Of a stretch of DNA of 64,000 bases, positions 16,898 to 25,684 are shown piece after piece. A program made the position numbers and the translations under genes. The stretch is taken from positions 1 to 64,000 of the forward strand of contig JAFQIG010000018.1 of assembly GCA_017397655.1 (NCBI GenBank), in the 5' to 3' direction. Under the pieces are notes generated by a model. It searched no databases and was not told the DNA's origin. It saw nothing but the letters and a program-made list of their open reading frames with translations. The stretch comes from Clostridia bacterium (lineage in GTDB: Bacteria > Bacillota > Clostridia > Oscillospirales > Acutalibacteraceae). Within the stretch, counting starts at the first letter, position 1, and the number at the start of each line of letters is the position of its first letter.

Positions 16898-16926
16898 ATA
16901 TTAACAGATATAAGTATCGTTGTCAA
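16898..16926 (-). promoter_or_regulatory. promoter reading toward tRNA-Arg
   Basis: On the minus strand TTGACA (16926-16921), 17 bases, TAATAT (16903-16898). It lies about 25 bases upstream of the truncated tRNA copy and about 185 bases upstream of the intact tRNA, so the transcript should begin with the truncated copy. Confidence 0.75.
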
Positions 16927-16933
16927 TAAAACC

Positions 16934-16962
16934 TTGACGAAAAAATTGCGGTTTGCTAAAAT
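16934..16962 (+). promoter_or_regulatory. promoter of GH16 gene
   Basis: TTGACG (16934-16939), 17 bases, TAAAAT (16957-16962), followed by the AAGGGGG ribosome binding site. Confidence 0.8.
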
Positions 16963-16983
16963 ACAAAAAAGGGGGTAATTACC

Positions 16984-17871
16984 GTGAAAGAGTTTTTATG
17001 GCGAATTTTTAAACCGACTGTAGCTGTCGGAATTATTGTTGTTAATTTCTTTTTATGGATGTTCAATCTGCCTCAGTACCCGTCGCTTACAGAGATTGAT
17101 ATGAGTAAATTCTGCGAAACGCCTGTGTTTGCGGATGAGTTTGACGGATCAGAAATCAACGATGAGGTCTGGAGCGGACACTACACCTACGGTGACAATT
17201 ACAGCTTGCGTCGTGGAGGATACTGGCACAGGGATATGGCGACTGTCGAGGACGGAAAGCTTCACATCAGAACAGCGTATCTTGAAGAAGGTCTCGGAGG
17301 TGGTCCCGAGGGCTGGTATTCCTACGGAATGGACACTAACGGCAAGTACGAACAGACTTACGGATACTTTGAATGCCGTTGTATCTTTCCCAAAGGTATC
17401 GGTCATTGGAGTGCATTCTGGCTTCTGACGGATTCGATGATGAACACGGAAGAAAAAGGTCTTAACGGAGCGGAAATAGATGTTTTTGAAAGCTTCAATT
17501 ACGGCAACAAGCTTCTTTGGAATTCGACAAAGCATACCATTCACATCGACGGCTACGGCGATTTACACGATGCCGACAATGACGGTTCGTGGAGAATCAA
17601 GGGTGATCCGTTCAACGAATTCCACACATACGGCGTGGAATGGAATGAAGAGGGATATACATTTTATATAGACGGCAAAAAGACGAGCTTCAACGATTTC
17701 GGAGGAGCATCGAGAGTGCCCGAATATATGATACTTTCCGTTGAGGTCGGCGGAGAAAACGGTGTCCCCGACGGTGGAATGACAATGGGACCCATTTATG
17801 AAAACGAAGGCGGCAAGGACTTTACATCCGATTTTATAATCGACTATGTCCGTGCGTATCAGTATAAGTAA
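16984..17871 (+). CDS. GH16 beta-glucanase, membrane-anchored
   Basis: A 295-residue glycoside hydrolase of family 16 (endo-beta-1,3/1,4-glucanase or related). The catalytic signature EIDVFE places the nucleophile at about Glu164 and the acid/base at Glu169, with Asp166 between. FADEFDG, YGYFECRCIFP and HTYGVEWNEEGYTFYIDGK are the usual flanking strands. An uncleaved-looking hydrophobic segment (about residues 12-29) suggests an outward-facing membrane anchor. GTG start with a strong AAGGGGG site. There is no carbohydrate-binding module or dockerin. Laminarin, lichenan or similar glucans are likely substrates. Confidence 0.92.
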   Translation: MKEFLWRIFKPTVAVGIIVVNFFLWMFNLPQYPSLTEIDMSKFCETPVFADEFDGSEINDEVWSGHYTYGDNYSLRRGGYWHRDMATVEDGKLHIRTAYLEEGLGGGPEGWYSYGMDTNGKYEQTYGYFECRCIFPKGIGHWSAFWLLTDSMMNTEEKGLNGAEIDVFESFNYGNKLLWNSTKHTIHIDGYGDLHDADNDGSWRIKGDPFNEFHTYGVEWNEEGYTFYIDGKKTSFNDFGGASRVPEYMILSVEVGGENGVPDGGMTMGPIYENEGGKDFTSDFIIDYVRAYQYK

Positions 17872-17923
17872 AGCGGCGCAGTCCCTTAATGCATTGATAC
17901 GCCATACGTCAATTTATTAAAAA

Positions 17924-17999
17924 AAGATCCTTCGCTACGTTCAGGATGACAAGGTCATCAGACTACATCTGTCATTCTGAAGCGAAGCTGAAGAATCTT
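17924..17999. repeat. CTTCGC-type intergenic palindrome
   Basis: The left arm (from 17924, containing cttcgctacgttcaggatgac) is an imperfect inverted copy of the right arm ending at 17999 (gtcattctgaagcgaag). It is similar in words to the palindrome at 8319-8363 and is probably a dispersed short repeat. The rest of the gap 17872-18013 shows nothing else. Confidence 0.6.
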
Positions 18000-18013
18000 A
18001 TACTCCGTTGCTC

Positions 18014-18190
18014 TTATCTGCAGTCTGATCTGCACTCAAACGAATCGCAAAGAGTATCACAGCATTCGTTGGCACACTCGCACGAGTGAGCAACCTTGAT
18101 CTTGTCAAGTGAGCAGTGCATACTTTCGGTACAGTTGTACTTGCATTCTTTTACGTTACATTCGATATTGGGATTTGGTTTCTTGTTCAT
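18014..18190 (-). CDS. DUF1540 cysteine-rich protein
   Basis: A 58-residue protein with nine cysteines, beginning MNKKPNPNIECNVKECKYN and holding a second group HSCECANECCDTLC. This matches the DUF1540 domain of Clostridia, whose cysteines probably bind a metal; the function is unknown, with some members linked to sporulation. The start at 18190 was chosen because GGAGGTG lies seven bases upstream; a longer frame has no such site. Confidence 0.85.
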   Translation of the reverse strand: MNKKPNPNIECNVKECKYNCTESMHCSLDKIKVAHSCECANECCDTLCDSFECRSDCR

Positions 18191-18259
18191 TACTGTCACC
18201 TCCGTGATAATATTATCCGCAAAAACGCTTATAATACACAAAAAAAATAAAATAAACCC

Positions 18260-18288
18260 TTTACAAACTTGTTTTGTTGTGATATAAT
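18260..18288 (+). promoter_or_regulatory. promoter of rpsO-pnp
   Basis: TTTACA (18260-18265), 17 bases, TATAAT (18283-18288). It starts a leader of about 95 nt before rpsO. Confidence 0.85.
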
Positions 18289-18294
18289 CACTTT

Positions 18295-18390
18295 TGCCTG
18301 TATCTCGGATAGGGGAATAAGCCTTTTATACAAGGATCTCACCTGCCTCTTTCTGGGTTACAAGGAAAATTTTTAATGAGGTGAATAAAA
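18295..18390 (+). promoter_or_regulatory. possible S15 autoregulatory leader
   Basis: The leader contains tcacct at 18339-18344, complementary to the aggtga of the ribosome binding site at 18379-18384. S15 represses its own mRNA in several bacteria through different leader folds; similar control here is an inference. Confidence 0.4.
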
Positions 18391-18654
18391 ATGACACAGG
18401 CTGAGAAAACTGCTATTATGCAGGAATACGCTCTTCACGAGGGCGACACAGGTTCTCCCGAGGTTCAGATCGCTGTTCTTACAAAGCGCATCAATGACCT
18501 TACCGAGCACCTTAAGGAACACAAAAAGGACCATCATTCCAGAAGAGGACTTCTTAAGATGGTTGGTCACAGACGTAACCTTCTTGCTTATCTTCAGAGC
18601 GTTGACATTGAGCGTTACCGTTCAATCATTTCAAGACTTGGTATCCGTAAATAA
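18391..18654 (+). CDS. rpsO: ribosomal protein S15
   Basis: An 87-residue primary 16S rRNA-binding protein of the small subunit. [17 protein letters not shown] and [12 protein letters not shown] with the Arg-rich end [12 protein letters not shown] are diagnostic. Length is exact for the family. GAGGTGA precedes the ATG. It lies upstream of pnp as in most bacteria, and a stem-loop in the gap may be a processing site. Confidence 0.98.
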   Translation: MTQAEKTAIMQEYALHEGDTGSPEVQIAVLTKRINDLTEHLKEHKKDHHSRRGLLKMVGHRRNLLAYLQSVDIERYRSIISRLGIRK

Positions 18655-18663
18655 GTTTTCAGG

Positions 18664-18689
18664 CAGGGGCGGCCTTTCGGTCGTCCCTG
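18664..18689 (+). other. stem-loop between rpsO and pnp
   Basis: caggggcggcc pairs with ggtcgtccctg (11 bp, two G-U) around a TTTC loop. No U-tract follows, so it resembles the RNase III processing or attenuation hairpin found between rpsO and pnp in other bacteria. Confidence 0.55.
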
Positions 18690-18828
18690 TAGTGCGTTAA
18701 TTTTAACATCCGTCGGCTCTTAAAGGCGGCTTTAGCAGTTAATCGTCTGCTTCGGTATGCGGAACAGAGGATTTATTGCTAAGTCCGATTCGGAGCCGTG
18801 GAAATATATTTAAAAAGGAGTTTTCGAT

Positions 18829-21030
18829 ATGTTTTTTAAGGATTTTAAAACATTCAAAACAGAAATCGCAGGTCGTCCCTTTGTCGCAGAAGTCGGCAAA
18901 ATGGCTCAGCTTGCAGGCGGTTCCGTTCTTGCCCGTTACGGCGAGACAGAGGTTCTTTGTACTGTAACTATGGCTCCCAAGCCTCGTGAGGGCGTTGATT
19001 TCTTCCCTCTTTCAGTTGACTTTGAAGAAAAACTCTACTCCGTCGGCAGAATTCCCGGTTCTTTCCAGAGAAGAGAAGGCAAGGCAAGCGAAAAAGCTAC
19101 TCTTGCATCAAGAGTTATTGACCGTCCGATCCGTCCTCTTTTCCCCAAGGATATGAGAAATGACGTTGCTGTTGTTGCAACTGTTATGTCGGTTGATCCC
19201 GACTGCTCACCCGAAATTACCGCTATGATCGGCGTTTCCATCGCTATCTCCATTTCCGAGATTCCGTGGGACGGCCCGATTTCCGGTGTTTCCGTCGGTC
19301 TTTGCGACGGTGAATTTGTTATCAACCCCGATGCTGCTCAGCGTGAGGTTTCCGATCTTCAGCTTACAGTTGCTTCCACAAGCGATCTTGTTGCAATGAT
19401 CGAAGCAGGTGCCAACGAAGTTCCCAACGATCAGATGTACGATGCTATTATGTTCGGTCATGCCGAAAACCAGAGAATCGTTGAATTTATCAACGGCATC
19501 CGTGCAGAAATCGGCAAGGAAAAGGTTGATTTCCCCTCAAACGATCCCGATCCCGAAATGTACGAAGCTATCAAGGAATTCGCTATTGACGATATCCGTG
19601 TAGCTCTTGATACAGATGACAAGCGCATCCGTGACGAAAGACTTAAGCCCATCTATGACGCTGTTCACGAAAAGTTTGACGAGATTTATCCCGACAGCGA
19701 ATTTATGATCGAAGACTGTCTTTACAAGCTTCAGAAGTTCGTCGTTCGTCGTTGGCTTCTTGACGACGGTAAGCGTGTTGACGGCAGAGGCATCAACGAG
19801 ATCCGTCCTCTTAATGCTGAAGTAGATCTTCTTTCCAGAGTTCACGGCTCAGGTATGTTCACAAGAGGTCAGACTCAGGTTCTTACAATCGCTACTCTCG
19901 GTCCTGTCAGCGATGCTCAGCTTCTTGACGGTATCGACAATGAAGAGACAAAGCGCTATATGCATCACTATAATTTCCCGTCATATTCTGTCGGTGAAAC
20001 CAAGCCCTCAAGAGGCCCCGGCCGCCGTGAGATCGGTCACGGTGCTCTTGCCGAAAGATCTCTTCTTCCCGTTATTCCCTCTGTTGAAGAGTTCCCCTAC
20101 TGCATCCGTCTTGTTTCTGAGGTTCTTTCCTCTAACGGTTCTACATCTCAGGGCTCTGTCTGCGGTTCTACTCTTGCTCTTATGGCAGCAGGTGTTCCGA
20201 TCAAGGCTCCCGTTGCAGGTATTTCCTGCGGTCTTATCACAGAGGGCGACCGCTTCATGACAATGGTTGATATCCAGGGTCTTGAAGATTTCTTCGGCGA
20301 TATGGACTTCAAGGTTGCAGGTACTAAGAAGGGTATTACTGCTATCCAGATGGACCTCAAGGTTCACGGTCTTACTCCCGCTATTATCCGTGAAGCTCTC
20401 GACAAGACTTATACTGCAAGATGCTATATCCTTGACGAGATTATGCTTCCCGTTATCCCCGAACCCCGCAAGGAGCTTTCCAAGTATGCTCCCAAGATGC
20501 TCACAACAACGATCTCTCCCGAAAAGATCGGCGATGTCATCGGCAAGCAGGGTAAAGTTATCCAGAAGATCTGTGCTGAGTGCGAATGTAAGGTTGACGT
20601 TGAAGAAGACGGAACCGTATTCATCAGCGCTATCGATATCGAAAACGCAAAGCGTGCGCTCACAATTATTGAGACCATCGCAAAGGATCCCGAGCCCGGT
20701 TCATTCTACAAGGGTGTCGTAACACGCATTATGGACTTCGGTGCATTTGTTGAGATCGCTCCCGGTAAAGAGGGTCTCGTACACGTCAGCCGTCTTGATG
20801 TAAAGCGTGTTGAAAAGGTAGAAGATGTCGTTGCAGTCGGTGATGAGGTTATCGTTAAGGTAACAGAGATCGACGATCAGGGCAGACTTAATCTTTCCCG
20901 CCGTGATGCACTTATCGAGCTTGAGGGTATGACTCCCGAAAACAATCCCGATGAAGAAAGACGTCCGAGACGTGACGGCAACCGTCGTACCGGCGGCAAC
21001 CGTGACCGCAGAAGAGACAACAGAAACTGA
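18829..21030 (+). CDS. pnp: polynucleotide phosphorylase
   Basis: A 733-residue 3'-5' phosphorolytic exoribonuclease of mRNA decay. Two RNase PH domains flank a helical domain (about residues 1-220 and 310-540; PRREIGHGALAERSL and SDILSSNGSTSQ-type blocks, here VLSSNGSTSQGS, are active-site segments). A KH domain (KIGDVIGKQGKVIQ) and an S1 domain (GVVTRIMDFGAFVEIAPGKEG) follow, then an Arg/Asn-rich tail. AAGGAG precedes the ATG. It follows rpsO with a shared promoter. Confidence 0.98.
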   Translation: MFFKDFKTFKTEIAGRPFVAEVGKMAQLAGGSVLARYGETEVLCTVTMAPKPREGVDFFPLSVDFEEKLYSVGRIPGSFQRREGKASEKATLASRVIDRPIRPLFPKDMRNDVAVVATVMSVDPDCSPEITAMIGVSIAISISEIPWDGPISGVSVGLCDGEFVINPDAAQREVSDLQLTVASTSDLVAMIEAGANEVPNDQMYDAIMFGHAENQRIVEFINGIRAEIGKEKVDFPSNDPDPEMYEAIKEFAIDDIRVALDTDDKRIRDERLKPIYDAVHEKFDEIYPDSEFMIEDCLYKLQKFVVRRWLLDDGKRVDGRGINEIRPLNAEVDLLSRVHGSGMFTRGQTQVLTIATLGPVSDAQLLDGIDNEETKRYMHHYNFPSYSVGETKPSRGPGRREIGHGALAERSLLPVIPSVEEFPYCIRLVSEVLSSNGSTSQGSVCGSTLALMAAGVPIKAPVAGISCGLITEGDRFMTMVDIQGLEDFFGDMDFKVAGTKKGITAIQMDLKVHGLTPAIIREALDKTYTARCYILDEIMLPVIPEPRKELSKYAPKMLTTTISPEKIGDVIGKQGKVIQKICAECECKVDVEEDGTVFISAIDIENAKRALTIIETIAKDPEPGSFYKGVVTRIMDFGAFVEIAPGKEGLVHVSRLDVKRVEKVEDVVAVGDEVIVKVTEIDDQGRLNLSRRDALIELEGMTPENNPDEERRPRRDGNRRTGGNRDRRRDNRN

Positions 21031-21045
21031 TTAAATTAAAAATAA

Positions 21046-21090
21046 GGGGATTCTTACAGGCTTCAACCTGCAGGAATCCCCGATTTGTTT
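21046..21090 (+). terminator. terminator of rpsO-pnp
   Basis: ggggattc (21046-21053) pairs with gaatcccc (21074-21081); an inner CAGG/CCTG pair extends it, and a T-rich tract follows. Confidence 0.85.
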
Positions 21091-21104
21091 TGTTTATTCC
21101 TTGT

Positions 21105-21731
21105 TTATTCCGTTCCCTTTTCATTCACACATCTGAGAATTGCTTTGTCGTCTTTGCAGAAATCGATAACGCTGATCGAAACATTATCAAGTGCAAAGAA
21201 GAATGTATGCGGCTTTATTCCCAACGCAACAGGAATCAGATATTCCAGAAATCCGTGATGACTGAAAACTGCTACACGGTCACCGAATGTAAAATTCTCT
21301 TTGATATATTCAATCACCTTTTGAGCGCGTGCGACATTATCCTCATATGCTTCGCATCCGAATTCATATTCATCCGTACCAAACAGCTTTTCGCACATTT
21401 CTGAGTTATCATAATACTTTTTGAGATACTCTTTACTGCATCCGTAATATCCGACCGAGCAACCGCATTCTACAAGCTCCGGGCATATCTTAAGAAGCGG
21501 CTTATCTGCCTTTTCTTTGCACACGCCTGCAGCTGTTTTAAAACTGCGCAGAAGCGAGCTTGTTATATATGCGTCGATCGGCATATCTTTTAACTTTTTT
21601 CCAAGCAGCTTGCACTGATTTTCTCCGTTTTCATTCAGATTGCCGTCGCATCGGTCACGGTCTCCCTTGTCTTCGTAGCACGTTTCAGCATGGCGGACAA
21701 AAACTATCTCCAGCAAATCCTTGTTTTCCAT
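21105..21731 (-). CDS. histidine phosphatase family protein
   Basis: A 208-residue member of the phosphoglycerate-mutase-like phosphatase superfamily. VFVRHAET supplies the phospho-accepting histidine with the RHG-type motif (RHA here), TSSLLRSFKTA the second arginine, and FSHHGFL the second catalytic histidine. The substrate is unknown. AGAGGTATTGAT precedes the ATG. It lies downstream of prs on the same strand behind a terminator, so read-through or its own promoter would drive it. Confidence 0.85.
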   Translation of the reverse strand: MENKDLLEIVFVRHAETCYEDKGDRDRCDGNLNENGENQCKLLGKKLKDMPIDAYITSSLLRSFKTAAGVCKEKADKPLLKICPELVECGCSVGYYGCSKEYLKKYYDNSEMCEKLFGTDEYEFGCEAYEDNVARAQKVIEYIKENFTFGDRVAVFSHHGFLEYLIPVALGIKPHTFFFALDNVSISVIDFCKDDKAILRCVNEKGTE

Positions 21732-21747
21732 ATCAATACCTCTTTAC

Positions 21748-21784
21748 AAAAAAGCTGCATCTGTCCCTTTGACAAATGCAGCTT
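21748..21784 (-). terminator. terminator of prs
   Basis: On the minus strand aagctgcat pairs with atgcagctt, with an inner tgtc/gaca pair, and T residues follow at 21753-21748. Confidence 0.85.
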
Positions 21785-21792
21785 AAGATTAT

Positions 21793-22965
21793 TTATCTGT
21801 AGCCGTACTTTTTAAGAAGATTTTCAATTCTCTCACCGGGATCAAGCAGACCGCTCATTGATGTGTCGTGATTGAGCGTTTCGATGATAAGAGAAACATA
21901 CTTTGAAAGGTCAACCTCTGTATACCATTCACGCTCAAGAAGCTGAGGTGTACGATAGATAAGGTTTGTTGTGAAAACTCTGTCGATCATACCTGTCTCA
22001 TAAGCGGTATCAAATCTGTCCAGACCGTTGCAGAAAAGACCGAATGCAGAACAAATAAAGATTCTCTTTGCCTTAAGACCCTTAAGCTTTCTTCCGACCT
22101 CGATCATAGATTCGCCGGAGGAGATCATATCATCAACAACGATAATATCCTTGCCCTCTACGTTGTCGCCAAGGAACTCGTGTGCAATGATGGGATTTCT
22201 GCCGTCTACAATAACGGAATAGTCTCTGCGCTTGTAGAACATACCAAGATCTACGCCGAGCACGTTTGCATAATAGATACAGCGGTTCATACCGCCTTCA
22301 TCGGGAGAAACAACCATCAGATGATCCTTGTCAATCTTCAGATCATCAACATTCTTTACAAGAGCCTTGATCATCTGATAAACAGGAGAAACATTTTCAA
22401 ATCCGTGAAGCGGAATGGCATTCTGCACTCTCGCATCATGAGCATCAAAAGTGATGATGTCATCAACACCCAAATTGTCGCAAAGCTCCTGTAAAGCGTT
22501 TGCACAGTCAAGAGACTCTCGGCTGGAGCGCTTGTGCTGTCTGCCCTCATAAAGCATAGGCATAATGACCGTAATACGCTTTGCCTTGCCGCCGATAGCG
22601 CTGATAGCTCTCTTAAGATTTGCATAATGATCATCAGGACTCATCATAACTTCCTGACCGTACATCTTATATGTTACTCCGTAATTGAACATATCACAGA
22701 CAATAAAAATATCGTGACCTCTTACGGAATCTCTGATGAGCGCTTTTCCTTCGCCCGTGCCGAATCTGGGAAACTCCACATTGATAATATATGACTTCTT
22801 GTGATAATCACGGAATACGGGGCCTAAATTATCAATGTTGCGTTCGCCACGCCATGAAAGAAGATAAGAGTCAATCTTTTTGGCAAGCTCGGTACATCCC
22901 GGCAACGCAATAATGCCGAGAGGTCCGACAGGGACGGTGTTGAAATCTGCGTTCGTTTCAGTCAT
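21793..22965 (-). CDS. prs: ribose-phosphate pyrophosphokinase, long form
   Basis: A 390-residue enzyme that makes phosphoribosyl pyrophosphate for nucleotide, histidine and tryptophan synthesis. DIIVVDDMISSGESM is the PRPP-binding motif; RQHKRSSRES and FDAHDARVQNAIP are counterparts of the ATP-loop and catalytic regions. It is about 75 residues longer than the classical 315-residue enzyme and starts with a non-standard N-terminus, so it belongs to the divergent long PRPP synthetase group seen in Clostridia and related bacteria. GGAGG lies before the ATG, and it has its own promoter and terminator. Confidence 0.9.
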   Translation of the reverse strand: MTETNADFNTVPVGPLGIIALPGCTELAKKIDSYLLSWRGERNIDNLGPVFRDYHKKSYIINVEFPRFGTGEGKALIRDSVRGHDIFIVCDMFNYGVTYKMYGQEVMMSPDDHYANLKRAISAIGGKAKRITVIMPMLYEGRQHKRSSRESLDCANALQELCDNLGVDDIITFDAHDARVQNAIPLHGFENVSPVYQMIKALVKNVDDLKIDKDHLMVVSPDEGGMNRCIYYANVLGVDLGMFYKRRDYSVIVDGRNPIIAHEFLGDNVEGKDIIVVDDMISSGESMIEVGRKLKGLKAKRIFICSAFGLFCNGLDRFDTAYETGMIDRVFTTNLIYRTPQLLEREWYTEVDLSKYVSLIIETLNHDTSMSGLLDPGERIENLLKKYGYR

Positions 22966-22999
22966 TATTAAACCTCCAATAACAGTTGCTTACTATTAT

Positions 23000-23028
23000 A
23001 TTGTACAGATAAGATGTAGTTTTTTCAA
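23000..23028 (-). promoter_or_regulatory. promoter of prs
   Basis: On the minus strand TTGAAA (23028-23023), 17 bases, TACAAT (23005-23000). Confidence 0.7.
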
Positions 23029-23063
23029 GCATAATCGCAAAATATGACAGATAAAAAATATAC

Positions 23064-23111
23064 ATAAAAAAACGAGTTTTTTTGTAGATTTCATACAAAA
23101 AGCCTCGTTTT
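23064..23111 (-). terminator. terminator of ribU
   Basis: On the minus strand aaaacgag pairs with ctcgtttt, with an inner ttttgta/tacaaaa pair, followed by seven T residues. Confidence 0.75.
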
Positions 23112-23134
23112 GTACAAATCTTCAGGTAATCTGA

Positions 23135-23815
23135 TCAGATTTTGCCGTTAAGAATAAACAAAACCACCGCACATGCAGCTATAGTAACCAAAGCTATTGC
23201 GACAACAGGCACCGAGATTTTTCCCGATGATGCTCCTTCTTTCTCTGAAGGCAACAGACGTGCCGATTTAAGCGCTCTTGACAGCGGCTTATAGATCAAG
23301 AATGTAAACGATGCATTGAGTGCTCCCTTGATAAGATTGAACGGGAGGAACGCAGGTATCAGAAGACTCTTTACAAACTCACGCGGTGTTCCCATATAAA
23401 GAGGTGTCAGAAGATAGTTCCACAGCAGCATTACAACGGTAACAAGAACAACACCGCAAAAAAGTCCCGATACAGCCGTTTTGATATCCCTCTTTTTATT
23501 GTAAAGAATTGATGCAGGAAGAACAAACGCACATGACGAAACAACATTCATAACAAGTCCTATCCAACCGGTTTCGCTGTATGTAAGCATTTCAAGAAGC
23601 GAAACTATAAGCGACATTACAAAAGCAGGAACAGGACCGAGCAAAAGTCCGCCTATTGCAAGTATAATGTCCTTCGGATCATATTTCAGCCACGGTGCCG
23701 CCGGTATCATCGCCGGCATAATGTAGTGCGAAAGTGTAACAAGAGCAAAAGCCATTGCACACAGCATACCGCAAACCGAGAGCGTACGTGCATCGAATAT
23801 TTTCTTCTTTGTCAT
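23135..23815 (-). CDS. ribU: ECF transporter S component, riboflavin
   Basis: A 226-residue integral membrane protein with six predicted segments, the substrate-binding subunit of an energy-coupling-factor importer. The KYDPKDI and GLLLGPVPAFVMSLIVSLLE blocks resemble RibU. Specificity for riboflavin rests on the FMN riboswitch directly upstream. The ATPase and EcfT subunits must be encoded elsewhere, as is usual for group II systems. The ATG at 23815 has AGAAGGCGGG upstream and fits the family better than the longer frame. A charged C-terminal extension ends with an extra hydrophobic segment. Confidence 0.9.
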   Translation of the reverse strand: MTKKKIFDARTLSVCGMLCAMAFALVTLSHYIMPAMIPAAPWLKYDPKDIILAIGGLLLGPVPAFVMSLIVSLLEMLTYSETGWIGLVMNVVSSCAFVLPASILYNKKRDIKTAVSGLFCGVVLVTVVMLLWNYLLTPLYMGTPREFVKSLLIPAFLPFNLIKGALNASFTFLIYKPLSRALKSARLLPSEKEGASSGKISVPVVAIALVTIAACAVVLFILNGKI

Positions 23816-23837
23816 CACAAAAACCCGCCTTCTGCAT

Positions 23838-23874
23838 AAAAAATAGCTCCGCAACGGTCAGACCGTCACGGAGC
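23838..23874 (-). terminator. riboswitch-controlled terminator before ribU
   Basis: On the minus strand gctccgtgacggt pairs with accgttgcggagc (13 bp, one mismatch) around a 3-nt loop, then a T run at 23843-23838. It is the expression platform of the FMN riboswitch. Confidence 0.85.
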
Positions 23875-23893
23875 GAAAAGGTTATAATACGCC

Positions 23894-24000
23894 ATCTTCT
23901 CTCATCCGGACTATACCGTCGGTATCGGAATTTCACCGATTCAGCTTTCGCTTGCAGACTATCACTGCCGGTGGGGAATCTCACCCCGCCCCGAAGACAC
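23894..24000 (-). ncRNA. FMN riboswitch (RFN element)
   Basis: Read on the minus strand the conserved RFN words appear in order: TCTTCGGGGCGGGG, GAGATTCCCCACCGGC, GTGATAGTCTGC, CGGTGAAATTCCGATACCGAC, split here as CGGTGAAATTCC and GATACCGACGG, then AGTCCGGATGAGAGAAGA. FMN binding favours the downstream terminator and shuts off the riboflavin importer. Confidence 0.97.
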
Positions 24001-24037
24001 TATTATTGTACGCCTGTAAATTCAGATTGTCAATATT

Positions 24038-25612
24038 TTATTCGTACTTGTTCTGGATGTATGCACCGCTGATTTCTTCCTTAGCTATCTGAAGCAATTC
24101 TTCTGCATCAGCATTTGTAACACGCTCTGCCATCAGGCGGCGTCTTTCAAGAAGGTCGGCATACATTGCATCACGTCTTTCACCGTGAAGCGGATAGAAG
24201 AACTTCGGAATAATTCCGAGAGCGCCCGTGATAACGGGAATACCCGTACCCATTGCAAAGATCCACCACTTTGTACGGTCTGACTGAGTACCGATCTCCT
24301 TACCCTGAACATATCCGACAGCCTCCATGATAAGGTTGTTGATTGTTCCCATAAATACGCCCTGAAGCTTTAAGATAAGGTCTTTTGCAACACCGGTCAT
24401 AGCCTCTGCACGATATCCGAGTTTCCATTCACAGTAGTCCATTGCCTCATTACGGATCTCGTTAGGAATAACCTTACGCAATCCGTAAACGCACATTTCA
24501 AGACACTCTTCTATTGCAAATACCGGAAGCATTATCCACTTGTTTTTGAAGTTCTTGTTTATCGAACCGATGGCAAATACCGCCAGCCAGCACATATCCG
24601 TCCACAAATCCTCCATAATCCAGATAGCCTTTGTCGAGAATTTTCTGCGGATAGGCGTTATAAAGCTGTAGCTGATATACGAAATCGGCGATGCAGGGAT
24701 GCCTACCAACGTCTTGTAAGAAGAAGAACCGAGTACATCGATATAGTAGTTTGTTCTGCCCTTGCTGACCGAGAAGTTCTGAAGGAAATCCGACAGACAC
24801 AATAAAAGAATCGGCTTGTTTTTGACAATAGCCTTCAGACCCATTATAATACTCGGTCTTTCGATAGTCTGCATAACACGTTCTTTTGCAACAAAAATGT
24901 AGTAGAACGAAAGTGCCGCAGAAAGAATTGCGAGCGGAAGCGCAAAGCTTAAGAAAAGATGATACAGGTTCCAACCCGTAACCTTGTTGATGGTCAGGTC
25001 ATATAAAACACCGAACAAAAGGTTCGGTCCGTTTTCAAACAAGCTGGATATAAGGTTCGCCTGCGTCATCAGTCGCGTTCGTTCGACCGGGTGCGGCGTA
25101 ACCGTAGCCATAAATCCCGTACCCGCAATGGCAGAGAATGTTCCCGCCGTTTCGGTAATAACGCTCATTGTAAAGTAGAATGCCCATTTCGGGATATAGT
25201 CCGCAGCCGTATTCGGGAAAATAATCGGTACAAACCATGACCACAATCCGAGAATCGTGAGAGGAATCTTACCAAACAGTATCCACGGCTTGAACTTGCC
25301 CCAACGTGTTCGTGTTTTTTCAACAATGACACCGATAAACAGATCATTGAATACGTCCCATACACCTGCAATTGAATTCTGTAAAGCAAGAAGCTTAAAA
25401 TCAATCTTGACAATATCATAAATAAAACGCTCATTGTACTGACCGATATTAAGACTTGCGGAAGCATCGTTGAGTATGTACGCCACCGTCTCCTTGAATC
25501 CTACATAACGTCTGTCCTGGTGGACATAATCAAGCTCTTCCTGACGCCTCTTCTGTTCCTCGGCAGAAAGCTCTTCAACAGGAATCTTGGTATTTGCGTC
25601 TTTTTTTGCCAT
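24038..25612 (-). CDS. MFS sugar transporter, GPH type
   Basis: A 524-residue transporter with about twelve membrane segments, resembling the glycoside-pentoside-hexuronide:cation symporter group. GVIVEKTRTRWGKFKPW matches the cytosolic D/R-rich loop (DRTRTRWGRFRPW type) after the second helix. Long charged N- and C-terminal tails are present. The cargo is unknown, possibly a glycoside or an oligosaccharide. GGAGGGATTGG lies before the ATG. It ends 37 bases before the FMN riboswitch and has no obvious terminator of its own. Confidence 0.85.
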   Translation of the reverse strand: MAKKDANTKIPVEELSAEEQKRRQEELDYVHQDRRYVGFKETVAYILNDASASLNIGQYNERFIYDIVKIDFKLLALQNSIAGVWDVFNDLFIGVIVEKTRTRWGKFKPWILFGKIPLTILGLWSWFVPIIFPNTAADYIPKWAFYFTMSVITETAGTFSAIAGTGFMATVTPHPVERTRLMTQANLISSLFENGPNLLFGVLYDLTINKVTGWNLYHLFLSFALPLAILSAALSFYYIFVAKERVMQTIERPSIIMGLKAIVKNKPILLLCLSDFLQNFSVSKGRTNYYIDVLGSSSYKTLVGIPASPISYISYSFITPIRRKFSTKAIWIMEDLWTDMCWLAVFAIGSINKNFKNKWIMLPVFAIEECLEMCVYGLRKVIPNEIRNEAMDYCEWKLGYRAEAMTGVAKDLILKLQGVFMGTINNLIMEAVGYVQGKEIGTQSDRTKWWIFAMGTGIPVITGALGIIPKFFYPLHGERRDAMYADLLERRRLMAERVTNADAEELLQIAKEEISGAYIQNKYE

Positions 25613-25655
25613 CCAATCCCTCCATAATACACAAATCCGTTAAACACTATATGTT

Positions 25656-25684
25656 ATTTTAATTAAAACAAATCAGTTTGTCAA
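25656..25684 (-). promoter_or_regulatory. promoter of GPH transporter
   Basis: On the minus strand TTGACA (25684-25679), 17 bases, TAAAAT (25661-25656). The rest of 25685-25842 is AT-rich, with a small caactgt/acagttg inverted repeat and a TATAAT at 25788 that could serve the next gene. Confidence 0.8.
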
